Source of the DNA: Morinoia aosen
Lineage: Eukaryota; Arthropoda; Malacostraca; Amphipoda; Talitridae
NCBI GenBank assembly: GCA_030386875.1
Contig: CM059564.1
Span: 63,655,936-63,719,935 of the forward strand
Reading direction: 5' to 3'
DNA: 64,000 nt
Below the pieces are notes generated by a model. It had not been told where the DNA came from, did no database searches, and was given only the letters and a program-made list of their open reading frames with translations. The position numbers were made by a program, and so were the translations under genes. Below are positions 32,989-46,227 of this stretch, piece by piece. The first letter of the stretch is position 1. The number at the start of each line of letters is the position of its first letter.

Positions 32989-33594
32989 CCTCTGTGGCTG
33001 AGGCAGACAGACGCCTCGCTGTGGCTGAGGCAGAGTGGCAGACAGACGCCTCGCTGTGGCTGAGGCAGAGTGGCAGACAGACGCCTCGCTGCGGCTGAGG
33101 CCGACAGGCGCCTCGCTGCGGCTGAGGCAGACAGGCGCCTCGCTGCGGCTGAGGCAGACAGGCGCCTCGCTGCGGCTGAGGCAGACAGGCGCCTCGCTGT
33201 GGCTGAGGCAGAGTGGCAGACAGGCGCCTCACTGTGGCTGAGGCAGAGTGGCAGACAGACGCCTCGCTGTGGCTGAGGCAGAGTGGCAGACAGGTGCCTC
33301 GCTGCCCCTGTGGCTGAGGCAAAGTGGCAGACGGACGCCTCGCTGCGGCTGAGGCAGACAGATATCTCGTTGCCTCTATGGCTAGGCAGACAGATATCTC
33401 GTTGCCTCTATGGCTAGGCAGACAGACCCCTCGTGGCCTGTGTGACTGAGGCAGACAGACCCCTCGTGGCCTGTGTGACTGAGGCAGACAGACCCCTCGT
33501 GGCCTGTGTGACTGAGGCAGACAGACCCCTCGTTACCTTCGTGGCTGGGGCAGACACACGCCTCGTTACCTTCGTGGCTGAGGCAGACAGACGC
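32989..33594. repeat. composite GC-rich minisatellite (27-, 35-, 32- and 33-bp units)
   Basis: All units are built on GGCTGAGGCAGACAGRCGCC followed by TCGCTG. Around 33090-33200 the period is 27 bp (GCTGCGGCTGAGGCAGACAG plus GCGCCTC). Flanking this, 35-bp units gain GAGTGGCA. From about 33360 the units change to 32 bp with GTTGCCTCTATGGCTAGGCA, then to 33 bp with GTGGCCTGTGTGACTGAGGC, and finally to GTTACCTTCGTGGCTG variants. Several open frames on both strands, including 165 codons on the - strand, follow from the stop-free units, and I do not annotate them as genes. Confidence 0.93.
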
Positions 33595-36500
33595 ATGATT
33601 GCTCTTCATTGTACTCTCCTGTTCCTATCACATAAAAGGGTCAGAGCATTGCCTGCGGAATTCCGTTTTTCCATTTACACGATGTCGTGCCTTAGCTTGC
33701 TGAACCCACTTTTAGGTCTCCTCCTTCACCGTGTGTGCTCACAGTAATTCGAAGGCCTCAGAGACAGAAGTTGGCGATGCCTGAGCTGCAGCGCGTCAAA
33801 GCTGAACTGATAACGACTTCGTACATCCGTAAAGCTTTTCTTAATCAGCTCATTGCTCTCTGTCCTGCCACTAAGAAAAGCCTTGCTGAATTGTTCCAAA
33901 GGGTATCCAAAAGCCAACCATGTCGTTTTTCGCTTGAAAATCTAAACTTCTCCGACATTTTTACGAATTACACTCTCTATCCTGAAATAAAATTGGGCGT
34001 AAATTTGATAGTGTAATGAACACTAACTATTGAAAGCTAGCGTTGATAATGTTAGCGTGAATGGTAGATGAATTAATCTCTCAAGCGCAAGTGAAAATAT
34101 GCAATAGCTGTTACGGTAACCACAGGTACAAATTTTCGCCTCGAGTTCTCCTACAGACGTCGTCTCCTCTCCGAGGTCGAAGTGCATCATTACGATATTT
34201 ACAATTCCCCATCGAAATTATCTTTGATAGGAATGCTATTTTTTTAACCTTAGGAGTATGAGATTTATCAAGTTTAAGTTGCTTGTATGGACTCAAATGT
34301 AGACTCTGGTCTATTATTGTTAGAACATAATACGGCAGAGATTAATTGATCTCACACCAGCAGCACGAGAGTGTATTGCTCAATGTGTGGCGCTGGGGTT
34401 GTGCTGAATCTAATGGTTCACAAGAACTTCCATTCGTTTGCTCTTTTCCACGCGAGTTGCAAGAACTAATCTTATTGTGGGTTCAGAGTTGAGGAAAATT
34501 GTTTCTGCAGTCGTTCTTGGATTTTGTATAATCTGCGATTATTTTTGTATCATCCGTGATCGCTTCAGTTAAGTTTAAGATGAGTCGTACAAATCTGTCC
34601 GTTCTATTGTCGCGTGCTCTGACAACACCTGGTGTGCGTGGGACAACGCACAGGATGCAGTGGGTGCCGAGACGGTGTTTTGTGCACCCAGTGACGGGCT
34701 GTTTGTTTCATTGCTCTCTGCTGCCTAATGTTACTTTGCTACCCTCAAATTATGCCTTCGGGGAACGCAAGTGTGACGGGACCAGTTTCGTCAAAATTGA
34801 TCCAGGTATTTCGTGCTTGAATAATTTTTAATTTTTACCTGTGCTAGATTTTGCAGTCTTTTGATAACGATCAATAATGCTCATTATTTTTAGTTTGGAG
34901 TCTTCTCAAAATATCCCTGATGCACTTATTCAGTGAAATTTCCGAAAGTTCAATTGGACCAGAACCTAGTTTACTTACGCAGTTTTTGTTCTCGTATCAT
35001 ATCAAGGAAATTATTTAATGCTGGTCGCATTTTATCTCGTCCTTCTATTCTCTGTGGCAATTGAACTTATTTGGAGTATAATATATTTTTAGTTTGAAGT
35101 GTAAGCTACGGATAATAAACTCTTCTTATGGCAAGGCCAGTAATGAGCCTGAAGTTTCTGCGAGTGCCATTTTTTACGATGAATTTATGTTGTGATAATG
35201 AACATGGCTCAAGAGCTGCCAGCGCTTTGCCGTGCACCTTTATTTATAACTTTTGGACAGCCTGAGTGTTCCTTAATTGATTTTATTTCTCTGGAGTCGT
35301 TCACAACTTATATTAAATAATACGAAACAATTGGAAATGATTGTTAAAGGAATGGGAATTCGTTCTTTTAGTTTTTTACCAAATAATTTCTGGCTCCCCT
35401 AGTGCTCATGAAATTCTCTACGAATGTTCACTGGACGGAAGGGGTTTATATTTCACTACACTGTTTGCTTCAATTTGAATCTAAAAATCTTCGCACAATC
35501 CGGTGAATTTTTGCGGTGCTTCTTCCCCCTTTGAGATAAACAGCATAATTATTGGCCGATGCATTCCTTTCCATTCTGCTATCAATTTATGGAAGCACCC
35601 TGCCCATAAATCTAGCTGGCGTAAGTGGCCGCGGTTCTGTCCGGTCTGAATTCCAGGAATAGAAGCGATTGGGCAATTTTGCACACTTTTCATCGAGGAC
35701 CGACCTCGCGGTCGAGCGATAAGACTTCGTTCATTACAGGCACTGTGGCAGCGCGGCTCTCAGGGCTACTCATATCGGACTCGGCTGGAGATCGAGCCAC
35801 TCACGGCCCCATGATCGAATGCCTCAGTCTGTCATGTGCAGAGCGAGATGTTTAGTCTCTTTTCTCCCGGTGATGTCCTTTGTCTCGAGCAGGGTTTGCT
35901 GCACTTCATAACTTCCTCGCATCGAACTCGGGCCACTTACTCGTGACAGGCGATCGAAGTCATTCGACTTGGAGATGGCATGACTTCGTTTCACAGGGGG
36001 GGAACTCATCGTATATTGCTGGTTTTGATGTTTCGGCGCGTTGCATTGATGAACCTTAGTTGAAATGAAAATTGCTCTGAAAAGATTACTAAACTGATTA
36101 ATGAAACTGTGTTGAAAAAAATTGCTCTGGAGAGTTCAGTGAACTCCTTTTCATAGCACCATTGAGTGACGTACCCCATATGTTTTGGCTTTCGAGACAG
36201 GAATTCTGGGGCTGCGCTGAAATCATGACCATAAAGTAGTAGAATTTAGAGCATCGCGCGACCCCGGATGCTCACACGGACCAGTGAAGTAATACAAGCG
36301 AGGCTGATCCGCACGTTCGAAAATTTTCTTGGTCTTGTAATTCAGCTCGCTCCAGGCCTGTAAACATGCTAAACTGTAGCTCGTTTTAAAATGTATTCAT
36401 GACTTCTAATCTCATAATTTTCCACTTTTGGAGAAGTTTGAAATCCCTCTGTGAAAACTTATCTTTGTTCCTTCTATCTCCATAAAGCTAGATAATTTAT

Positions 36501-36993
36501 CGTACTACAGGAACTTGGGGCTATTGTAGACGGTTTCTCCAACAGAAATTTTTCCAGAAATCATTTCGTATTTTTGTATGGGATTTGAACGAGTATTTCA
36601 TTGATGTTAAAAAATTGAGTATTAAATTCAATTCACTTTCTGATGTACTTCATCAGACGAGTGAGTAAATTGGATGATTGTGGGCAACTTGCAAATATTA
36701 TTTGCTGTTTTTTATTTTCAACCATTGTAACGGACTCGGTAAATAACCGCGAGAAATCTCAGAAGCATATCCATTTAATCGTTTTATTTTACTAAAAATT
36801 ACACTCTGATTGCACTCGTTCTTAGTCCAATTTGAGGAAATGTATACTCGCATGTTCACTGTTGTACGTCATTCTCTTTTGCTTATTTATTTTCTCTACC
36901 TTTCAAGTGTTACCTTGAGTCGCAGGTCATCTTTCATATATTATCTGCGCTGCAATTTTTACTTAAAAATCGGCCCTGCATTTTTAACTTTAT
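33595..36993. other. no recognised gene
   Basis: Unique sequence. A 93-codon frame at 33735-34016 (+) and a 91-codon frame at 34556-34831 (+) have no recognised domain. No RNA gene was found. Confidence 0.4.
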
Positions 36994-37006
36994 TTCCATG
37001 AAACTA

Positions 37007-37375
37007 CCCCTCAGGGGGATACAACTATGTATCCATGGGAATTAGCGCTCCCAGGGGGACAAAGTGAGGGTCCGGGCTAAATGTTAGGTAGACTTCCTTT
37101 TTGTTAAAATACAATAGGTTTTGTTCTGTTACGGACCATCTTTTTTCGGTTCACGGCTGTCCTGTTTTTTCCGCACCTACTACTTTTTTCTTCAACTTAA
37201 ATCTTGTTTCATGAACTTCTTTCTCATCTTACTGTTTCTGTGCCCCTTCTTCATAGATTCCCCATTCTCTTATCTCCATACTAAATGGTGCCTTCCTCCT
37301 TCCTCTCTTCGATACGCTCTTTTTTTGTAGCGGTTAGGGAGGCGTAAACTAACTTATAATCATAACTTATAATCA
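37007..37375 (+). mobile_element. SINE-like element with target duplication
   Basis: Starts CCCCTCAGGGGGATACAACT, keeps GGAATTAGCGCTCCC, then AGGGGGACAAAGTGAGGGTC, and ends GTTAGGGAGGCGTAAACTAA with a duplicated ACTTATAATCATA tail. TTCCATGAAA flanks it (36994-37003 and 37376-37385), with three further unmatched bases between the left copy and the element. It shares head changes with the copies at 25824 and 46228 but has the CTAAT-type tail. Confidence 0.88.
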
Positions 37376-37430
37376 TTCCATGAAATAATGGAAGTGCTAT
37401 GGTTTTGCTGAACTATGTTAATGAAGTTGT

Positions 37431-37610
37431 GCCCTCAAAGATTTACAACTATTGTGTCTATGGGAATTAGCGCCTCCAAGAGGAAGATGTTAAGTCCCGA
37501 GCTGAAAATTAGGTTTGCCTTTTCCATACCGATGGCCTTTCGTTTTTAACTTTTATTTTATAAAGGGTTTTCAATCTTCTTACCAAATAACATTCTCCTC
37601 GAAGGATTCT
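37431..37610 (+). mobile_element. SINE-like element, 5' fragment
   Basis: CCCTCAAAGATTTACAACTA, TTGTGTCTATGGGAATTAGC and GCCTCCAAGAGGAAGATGTT mark the head and the next block; similarity fades in the middle and the 3' end is not recognisable. It lies only about 45 bp after the previous copy's duplication, so two insertions share this spot. Confidence 0.7.
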
Positions 37611-38649
37611 GTATTGTACTTTGGGCCATTTTGTGAATGAGAGAGAATGTCAGTAGCATCAAATTCTTGAGATGTCTCTATTTTTAGCTTACGATTGGAA
37701 TTCCATAATTTTGATAGAGGTTGAGGTATGAGTGGCAGTCTTCACAACACAAACCTGATTGCGAATTATTTTGTGAGATAAACCAAGTGAGAGCACAATT
37801 TAAATTATTATACAGCATTACAGCGTCGTATGCTATCCATTTAGTTTCCGGTGTTCCTGTTCGAACGCATGCATTCTTTTATCTTTATCAACTCATAAAA
37901 CATCACCGTATTGAACATGGAGGACAGTACATTTTTTGCTCGAGCAGCCAACAGTGTGTATATTTCAGAGCAAACTGAAACACACGTGTGCAGGTGCTGT
38001 ACTTTGTAACTGCTCAGTTTATTTATTCTGGAATTTTTAAAGACTCATCTAAACTCTTTAATTTCGTCCCACGATGATTTTTAAGTGCCCCTAAAACATC
38101 CTCGAGCTGCAACGACCAAGAAACCTAATATTTTAGTATTCTTCCACCTGTTTTTCGAGCGACCAACTGGTCTGCGTGCATTGGGACGCTCCACCACCTC
38201 TCCTGCCTCCAAGTCTGGTAGCTCCGTGGGAGGTCTTCAGTGCTGGCCGGCTCGCCCCGTCGTACTTCTTATACTGTCCAATTAATTACTTAAACCCGTC
38301 TTGTTACGATAACCCGCGTAAAGAAATGTGCTCGTCGATACAATATTCTACGGACAAGCGAATTTTTGAACCGGTTATGAATTTTACTCCGCGTTAATTA
38401 ACCCTACGAAGAATAATCCATATTTAAACGTGTTTAGAGTGAGAGCCGGTTAAATTTAACTGTAAATAATGGAAGTTTGTTGTGGCGCTTTTTTAACAGG
38501 TCATCTGCTGATCGGAGCGTACACGTTTCTAAACGAGTTTATGAGAACTTGCTTCTCCCTTTTGTTTTTTACCTCATGTTTGTTTGTCTAATAATGATAT
38601 ACTATAGCTGTGTAGAAAATTCGACTTTCGGAGCATCGGATAGGGATTA
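37611..38649. other. no recognised gene
   Basis: Unique sequence; frames up to 85 codons, unsupported. Confidence 0.35.
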
Positions 38650-38965
38650 GGTGTTAACCTTGTCTACCCTATGCTGTGGGGACTGGCATCTCCAGGGGGA
38701 TACTGTTAGGCAACCTTAACTACAGATTCATGAACTCTGTCTTTCGTGTCCACTTATTTCAATTTTATTGCCCTCTAAGCTAGCTCTTCTGTGTTTTTTA
38801 TTTCTCTTCCTTCTAAGTTTATTTTTCTATGCAGAGTATCCCGAATGCGAACACTTCTTGTCTTAGATTCCCTGTTCCTGTAGTTCATATCTAAGGGTCT
38901 TTTCTCTTTGCTCGCTTGAAATTGCCTATGGCTAGGGAGTCTTTAACTTATGTTTTAATAAAAAT
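38650..38965 (+). mobile_element. SINE-like element, divergent old subfamily
   Basis: The middle and 3' parts (GTCTTTCGTGTCCACTTATT, TTTCTATGCAGAGTATCCCG, GATTCCCTGTTCC, GGCTAGGGAGTCTTTAACTT) follow the family order, and the closest relative in the window is the copy at 52647. The head is much changed (GGGGACTGGCATCTCCAGGG). No target duplication was found. Confidence 0.6.
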
Positions 38966-41900
38966 AAGACAGCGCAGGAAAATGAGCTGGAAAGGTTAAC
39001 TCTAACTAAACCAAGTCATTATGTTGGCTGATGCGCATGGCGCTTCCCTTGATGTATCCCGTATGTATTCACGTAGGATTTTTGTACAATGTAAATAAGA
39101 TTGAAATTGAAATAGACTTGTCAATTCTCAGAAAATGAATTGTCAATTTTTGTATTTGAATTCATTTTCGAGTTATCGGTTTTATTTACAAAGTTTTCTT
39201 GACACGTTATGAGTTGCTTGCCAGTGCGCCATCGTACCGCGCGAAGCCTAAATAATGTTCCTTGTGCTGGCTGCTAATCCCCGTTATGTTTCAGAATTGT
39301 ACTTAAATTCCGAACTTGATGTTCAGGTTATCAAGGATCTTGCCCCCTCTTTAGACTCTGGTTAGTACTTCGCTCGACAATGAAGTGGACTACAATGCAT
39401 ATTCTATTCTATTTTTTCGCCTGTGTTCTATTCGATATTTTACATTGAAACTTCTATAAAACTGAATGGCTCTGATTACAATTGTGTTTTTATGATCCAA
39501 AACTTGCGTTTCACATCGCTCCAGGACAAAAAACTCGTCACGCACGCTAATGGGTTTGAAAAGTTGCCAAACATTTTACTGTGAGAGTTTTGATAATAGT
39601 CAGGTGCGAGCACTCCATCACAACTAACAGCCATCATGTGTGCTGGCCATTGCAGAAATTTGCTCTGTAGAATATTACAAGTTAGGTTTTTCAAGTTCGA
39701 ACGATCGCGCAGGGGCGCAATTCAAAAGTGTCGAGTGGAATACTTTTAGGCATTTTGTTCTGCTCTGGTGCGAAAATCCGCTCTATTATTTCGCATGGAG
39801 CATTCTGCCCTCATTCACACTCGGCAACATGAATTGTGTTTTAGCGTGCTTCTTAATACGACTTGCGTGTTATAAGTAGCAACTTCAGGTCAAGTAAGCT
39901 TTTTCGTATTTACCCGACTGATGGAAATTAATATCTGCAGTCCTTAGTCCATCCAGTGAATTGATAGTTTGCCGACTTAACACCGTTCATTACTTGATTG
40001 ATTTTTTTGACGCGTACGTTGCGTCCCTATGCGCAAGAACAACAGGTTATCCCTAACTCCTGAAATGGGAATACATGAAATTGTGTCCTGGTTTGTGTGT
40101 ACTCGTGGGCAAGAAACTATTCTCTCACTCTATAAATTTCAAGCTCATGCTCATGAATTGCCAAACGAGAGCTCATTTGGCAGAAGCTCTAAAAAACTGT
40201 CGTTTAAGTGCACTTGTTGGGAATTTTAGTATTAAAGCATTTGTTGGTAATTTTATACATGAATACTCACTGCGTAGCTGAGAAGTACTGAAAAAAGTTT
40301 ATTCTATTTACCTTATCTTGTTCCGCTGTTGTTACAGTCATGAAAAGGGTACTATATGTTTCTATAGTTGTCGCTCCAGGTTCAACCGTCACGGATTTTG
40401 TTGATGTAATTGATGCTATTGCAGCGTCAAGTACGGTTCTAACTCCGGCAATTGGCTCAGCAGATGCACTCGACTTGAAACCGATCCCATCATTTAATTG
40501 TTTTGGGGAATGCGGTCAAGTCACAAAAAAAATTTTCTCGTGAACTTCCTTTCACTTGCTCAGTCTTCAAAATAAGTTTCGTTGAAATCTAGGATCTTGA
40601 GATGCATGTGTGTTCGCAATTACCCATAGGTGATGTATAGTAGCACACTTTTTCCACATGTATGAACGGTGATTTCACAGCTCAAGTTCATGTAAGGGAA
40701 ATATCAGTATTTTTCGGTTATTGGGTCTTATCGTTCAGTAATGATTTAGGCTCGCTCACATTCAGAACCTGACTTTTTGCTGATGGGCTAGAGGCAACCG
40801 AGGTAAAATTGAATGACACTAAGTCACATTAAATCGCATTGATCACATTCGGCATCTCGCACCTTGGGAGCTATAACGCCGCCCGGAAAGAGAGTACACA
40901 GTGGACACAATAGCTCCCAGGAAAACGTTTCCTGCTTGTGCTGCCCTCAACTTGTGCTGACCTGACGTCACTCATCAGCGCTCTGGCGATATTCTTGTAA
41001 TGAATGGCGTGTTTTTGCAACTTCTTGCTGATGAGTATGAGGAAAGATAAAATGTACGTTCGTTGAAAATTACAGAACGCTGTTTTTTTTCCAAATGCGT
41101 GCCTTTCGTCCGGAAGTTTTGAACATCTCGCAATTTTAAAATTATTCCTCCGAGTACGGAAATGTTATTTTACATGGATCCCTCCGCTGTAGTACGTAAT
41201 TCCATAGTTATATGGTCGATTTTTCTCCGATAACTGTAGCCCAATAACGATCATCATTAGCTATCGTGACATTGTACAAACATAAAAAGTGCTTTTAGAG
41301 AAGTAGTTCTGAAAATTTTCGAAAAGATTCATTCCTTCAACGCGTCCAAGCTGATGTGAGCATTGGGTTCACTCCCTCGTCAACGTGCTAGTTCTAAAAA
41401 ATGAACTAGCTGTGCAGAATTCTTTGTGGTTTTAACTGTGGGGAAAAATACAATGGCCAGTTAAGAATTGAAATTAAATTTTACAAACACGTTAGCAAAA
41501 AAACAAACATTCTGGAATACAATACATAACATAGTTCATGAGGGAAAACGATTTTACACTGTATTTTTCTTCAATAAGTTGAAGTATAGCACGACACTCC
41601 TGATTAATGTTTATAACTTCTCATTTCGAAGGGTCACAAATGAATCTATATAGTTAGGCAGAAGAAAGATCTCTAGTGAAATAAGCTAGAGCGGCATGTG
41701 TGACCGACGTGTTTTTCGTGTGTGCTGTGTTCGTGTAGGTACAACTAAAATGAAAACTGAATTCCTGTGTGGGAATGCAATTTTTTTGTTGTGGGTGACA
41801 GCTTGTGCTATGCCCAGACTGTTGGAGCTGGAACCAAGTTATGCATACTCTCGTGCGCTTGTGTTTCATCCTGGTGTTAATTATTTCTATTTTTTGTAAT

Positions 41901-42820
41901 TTTTTGTATGTAGACAATACTTTGTAGAAAAACTGAGCCAGTATTTTCGTTTATCCTCTTCAAAAAAATTTGAAGTGCTTCAAAGCTGGAGCCGTTTTCA
42001 AAACAAATTTTTGTGTCACCAGTCTCCAATATTCATGGCTCCTGTTGTCGTGTGGCTTACCTACATTATCTTCCGAGAAATTTTTACTGGCGCACAAACG
42101 TACTGTAAAGTTTGAAGTAATTTCGCTGCTCAGGTCATTCCGCCATGTCGCCGAAAATGAAAATCCGACAAGTGATGAGCGCATTATCTGACTCACAGGC
42201 TGCCTGTCAGCGACTGACGCTTTTTGTGGGCGGGGAAATATCCCTCGTACACATGGAGATTTGCTCGGCCTGTGTGGTGCCTGCCTGTCTCCCTTCGCTC
42301 CTCGTGCCCGACCTGCGCCATGTGACGTTATTTGCGCCAGCTTTTGTCCGCTTAAACACTTTTGAATTTATTCGGTGCACTTTAGGAGCAGCGAAGCAAA
42401 CGCGGCATGTTATCGACTTCGAAAGTTTCGTGATATCTTATTTACTCATCCCGAATAAAGCTTTCTGTAACTTGTCTTGGTTGACTCAACTGAAACGAAC
42501 TTGTTCGTGTGCCTATTCCTGTGTGTGACATTACAAGAGTCGTTAGAAACTCCTCATATTTTACATTGTAACCTGAGTACCTATTGTGGAGTAAACTAAA
42601 ATTTCCCCTTCAAGTTAACTTGATTTTACTATTTTGATACTCGAGAATATTTCTATTCTAACGGAAACGTTCACGTCGAATCGACGTCCTAGAACTCTCA
42701 CTCACTTCTGTCTGTTTGCTCGGTGAACTCGAGTTGCAGATTCTATTCCCTAATGTACATCGCAGTTAAGTGTTGTTCATTGCTGGTACTTTAATAATAA
42801 TTGTTTTCTGGCGCACGTCC
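38966..42820. other. no recognised gene
   Basis: Unique sequence. Several frames of 60-127 codons, including 42145-42528 (+, 127 codons), lack recognisable motifs and splice support. Confidence 0.4.
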
Positions 42821-42855
42821 TATAAAAGTTTGTGTGTCAGAGGACGAGGAATCAG
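42821..42855 (+). promoter_or_regulatory. candidate core promoter (TATA box and initiator)
   Basis: TATAAAAG at 42821-42828 is followed at arthropod-like spacing by ATCAGCTC (42851-42858), so the initiator A at 42854 would lie 33 bases downstream of the TATA start. A 5' leader of about 84 bases then reaches an ATG in good context (CAACAATGG, 42938). Confidence 0.35.
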
Positions 42856-42937
42856 CTCTCCAGTTTCAGCTACGCTGAGCCCCCGAAGTTTGTAAGACGC
42901 GCGTAATTGCAGTTCCGAGTCGCCAACTCTGGCAACA

Positions 42938-42994
42938 ATGGGAGATCCTCAAGTTGTTCTTGTTCGCCTGGTCTGTCTCGCTGCTGGCAACTGA
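42938..42994 (+). CDS. short open frame after candidate promoter
   Basis: From ATG 42938 the frame gives MGDPQVVLVRLVCLAAGN and a TGA, 18 residues. A second frame overlapping it, without its own ATG, reads ILKLFLFAWSVSLLATDY, which looks like a secretion signal core. A donor-like GTGAGC follows at 42999. This could be the first exon of a secreted-protein gene with a disrupted or misread start, or chance. Confidence 0.15.
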   Translation: MGDPQVVLVRLVCLAAGN

Positions 42995-45664
42995 TTATGT
43001 GAGCGATGTTCGCTTATGGTAGATGACCGCCCGCATGGAAATATGGTTTTATGAACGCCTTAAGAAATTAGCTCTGCTTCTGTGTTATATTTCTTATCCA
43101 TTTCGCGATCGGCATCCGACACCTAGCTATGAAACTGTAATTTCGGCTTTAGATTTGCGTATAGAATTGTTGTGAAGTTGTTGCTATTATTTTCTCTTGA
43201 AAGATAGCTCAGTTTATGCATGTATCATTGAGCTAATGGATGGGGTTGTGGTCTTTATTCCTATGGTGTCAGTGCTTTCTTAGACTGTTTAGTCGATCAC
43301 AGGTTTTTCTTCACCGAGTATCGATTTCACTTGAATTAATAGTAATAACACTAAAAGGGTAACAAAAAAAGTCAGTTGACCTCAAATTTTTGTATCTATT
43401 TTCCCACAGCATTTTACGTTCCTATGACTGTTTTTTACATGTTATTTTACTCTTTCTTTTGTCCTCCTCTTCCTCGTTAGAATAATCTATATTTTATCTG
43501 TTCAGGAAATAATTATGCACGCACTTTGCAACGAAGTCTGTTGATTTTCGTACACGCATATGAACTTTATAATGGTATGATATACTTCATGGATTCTCTT
43601 GTACACGCGTGCAGTCGACGCCCAACTTGTAGACATCTCTGTTGGGGCCCCATTATGTCTCTCAAATTACTGGAAGGCGCAATATCGCCGTGTTCACTCT
43701 TCCGCCGACCGCTCGACATTGCAATTACCGAGAGAATGTTCATGGTTTGATTTCGCTCTGTACTGTAACGGTACTGAAGATTTAACTGCTCAATCAATGA
43801 AAATAATCGCGCGTTTGAGTTGCGATGTTCCATGATTGTGCGGATAGAGCCCACGGAACAATTGATCATATTTGAGTAACAACATTGTAATGCGAGTTCT
43901 GTTTTGACCCGGAAGCAACCTACTTAATTGATTTCCTAGGACAACCGATGTTATTGGAATTCTGTAATTACGTCCTCGCCTAAGCATTCCCTTCACTTTG
44001 TAATGGCCCTATCAAATTAGATGAGTTCTATTAGTGAATGGATACTGGTAGCAAACGAGTATGTTGTTCACTCGAGTCGCGCCCCATTATTGAAAGTTTG
44101 ATCACCTCATTGATTTCCATAAAATGTGATTTTTAATAAGGAGCGTGCTAATATTTCAGAATAATGCTCTCTATCGCGATTCTGTGCTGTATTGTACCAA
44201 ATTTATTTCAAGTCCCAATATTTTTCTTGATCTTTGGATGAGATGAGCCATCAGAACTACATGGGTTGTTGTCTTTTGTGTTCCACTTTTAATATGGAAC
44301 GTAACTGACATTCTCATGGGAAGTACTTAGCTGGCGATTCTGATTCTATTGCATGAAAACTGCGTGACTTTTTATTACTTTGCTATTTTGTAATCTTCCT
44401 AACTAGGTTGTTTGACGAACTGCGCTACACTTTTTGAGCGAATTTTCAAGAATATCCATGTCAGTCGAGCTTTCATTCGTTTAATTTCCGTGCGATTTCT
44501 TCTGTTTGTGCTCTCCTAAATTTTAGTGAAGGGCATTTCTATGTTCTTTAGATGAGCTGTTAAATAATACGTGATAGAATTTCACATCTTCTTAAAAGCC
44601 CGACGGCCCCCAAAATAAATTTAACCACCACCGAGAGAAGCATTAAGGTAATTGCGTGGAACACAGGTCTTCAAATATTAACGGAATTGGGGTGCGGCGC
44701 GAACGGCCGCGATTTCATCGCTAAAGCATGCACATGTTACCGCTTAAGGCGTGGCTTGCAATCTCATTCGTCATGGCAACTTTATGGCATTTTGCTTTGA
44801 AAATGCATGCAAACATAGGACGCTTTTTCACCATCAACGACCTTACCGTTTACCGTTCAGAATTGGTACGTATTCTGGTGTTAATTTCACGGTTTATAGA
44901 ATGAACTGATTACTTGCCTTCATATGTCTGCTCTAGAAAAGTACTGGAATATCTCGACAAAGTTATAGGAAATGATTGGTTATCTTGCCTGCATTTTGTT
45001 TGCAATATAAGACAATTATGCTATATCATCTGGCGTCTTGTGAAATAAGGCACGGATATGCTGTTACATTTGAAGCCGAGGTGTTAGTAGATCAGATGAC
45101 GAATGCTTCTTTGTTCACCTATAGTTGGCCCATAGCAGTTGTATTTATTACTCTTTAACTAATAAATTGTGATAAATTTACAAAATAGCCAGTGTAATAA
45201 TGAACTTGGAAATGAAATCTAAACCCAGAGCGGCTCGGCACTCGCCTGACGGAGCAAGCGCGGTCTGCAGGGCTGGAGGGCAAAGACGTCAGTTTTAGAC
45301 TCCGTGCGCCCGGCGACGATGCGGGTCCGAGATTTCCTTTTATCTACTTCAGATATCGCTGCTCAATGAAGCGTGCAGCGGTTCCTCGTTTTGAGAGATT
45401 ATCGGCGACTTGCTGCCTTTATTCCTTCCTTCCTTACTATGCTCTCGTTCTTTTCGGAAATGATGATGTGCGATCGAGAGAAGGATCCGCTGGAAAGATC
45501 ACAGAAATTGTCTCGATCTCAATTTTTGTGATCTATAGATACACGAGTAAATGGTGATTGTGTAACGAGTGATATCTGATAGTGTAGTGTTTTACTTTTA
45601 ATTTTGCCTATGAAAAAAAATCTCTCAATTATTTTCTCGTTCTCAATCGCTAAAATTAACTACT
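42995..45664. other. no recognised gene
   Basis: Unique sequence. A 100-codon - strand frame (43567-43869) overlaps + strand frames of similar length and is unsupported. Confidence 0.4.
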
Positions 45665-46020
45665 TAGGGCCCTTAATCTATATTTCTATATATGTTGCTC
45701 CAAGGAAGATGCGAGGTCCCGAACTGAAGGTTAGATTGATTAGGTTGAGAGTGAATGGGCTTTTCTTTTAGTTACAGATCATCTTTTTTCTATTCACGGA
45801 AATAATTTTTTCTGTACTTATAATATTTTTTCTTCGATTTTTTCATGTCTCTTACACTTTTTCAATTTTGCTTTTTATATACACATGATGTGATGACTCG
45901 CATTGTGCTTAGATTCCTTGTTACTCTAGTGCCATCCATACTCAATGAGTGCTTCCTTTTTATTCTCTTGAAAACACCCTTGTTGTGATTAAGGTAGCTT
46001 CAAATAAATTATAATCTAAA
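45665..46020 (+). mobile_element. SINE-like element, old copy
   Basis: The head is degraded (ATCTATATTTCTATATATGT, TGCTCCAAGGAAGATGCGAG) but the CCCGAACTGAAGGTTAGATT block, CATCTTTTTTCTATTCACGG, TAGATTCCTTGTTACTC, ATACTCAATGAGTGC and AAGGTAGCTTCAAATAAATT follow in family order. It lies about 200 bp upstream of a young copy. Confidence 0.7.
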
Positions 46021-46227
46021 ATAATATGCATTTGCATGTTTATTTATTTTTCTGTTGGCACTATTTTTAAATGAATAAATAATCATGTACTGCACTTCAA
46101 TTTTTGTAATGCATTTCATTTTCTATAAAAGTTTCTTCAATGGAGGTAATTTCTCTCTTATTGCGGAATTTGATGAAATTATTTGCGAAGTACATTGGTT
46201 TCAATGTGTGTCATTACCTTGTTTCTA

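Noticed and set aside
32825-33322. 165-codon - strand frame with PQPQRGACL repeats
   Set aside because: It is produced by the stop-free 27- and 35-bp minisatellite units; other frames over the same array are also open.
35910-35945. Reverse-strand AGTTCGATGCG resembling a B box
   Set aside because: Two mismatches to the consensus and no tRNA or SINE structure around it.
42145-42528. 127-codon + strand frame
   Set aside because: No domain, no splice context, and similar-length frames occur by chance in this window.
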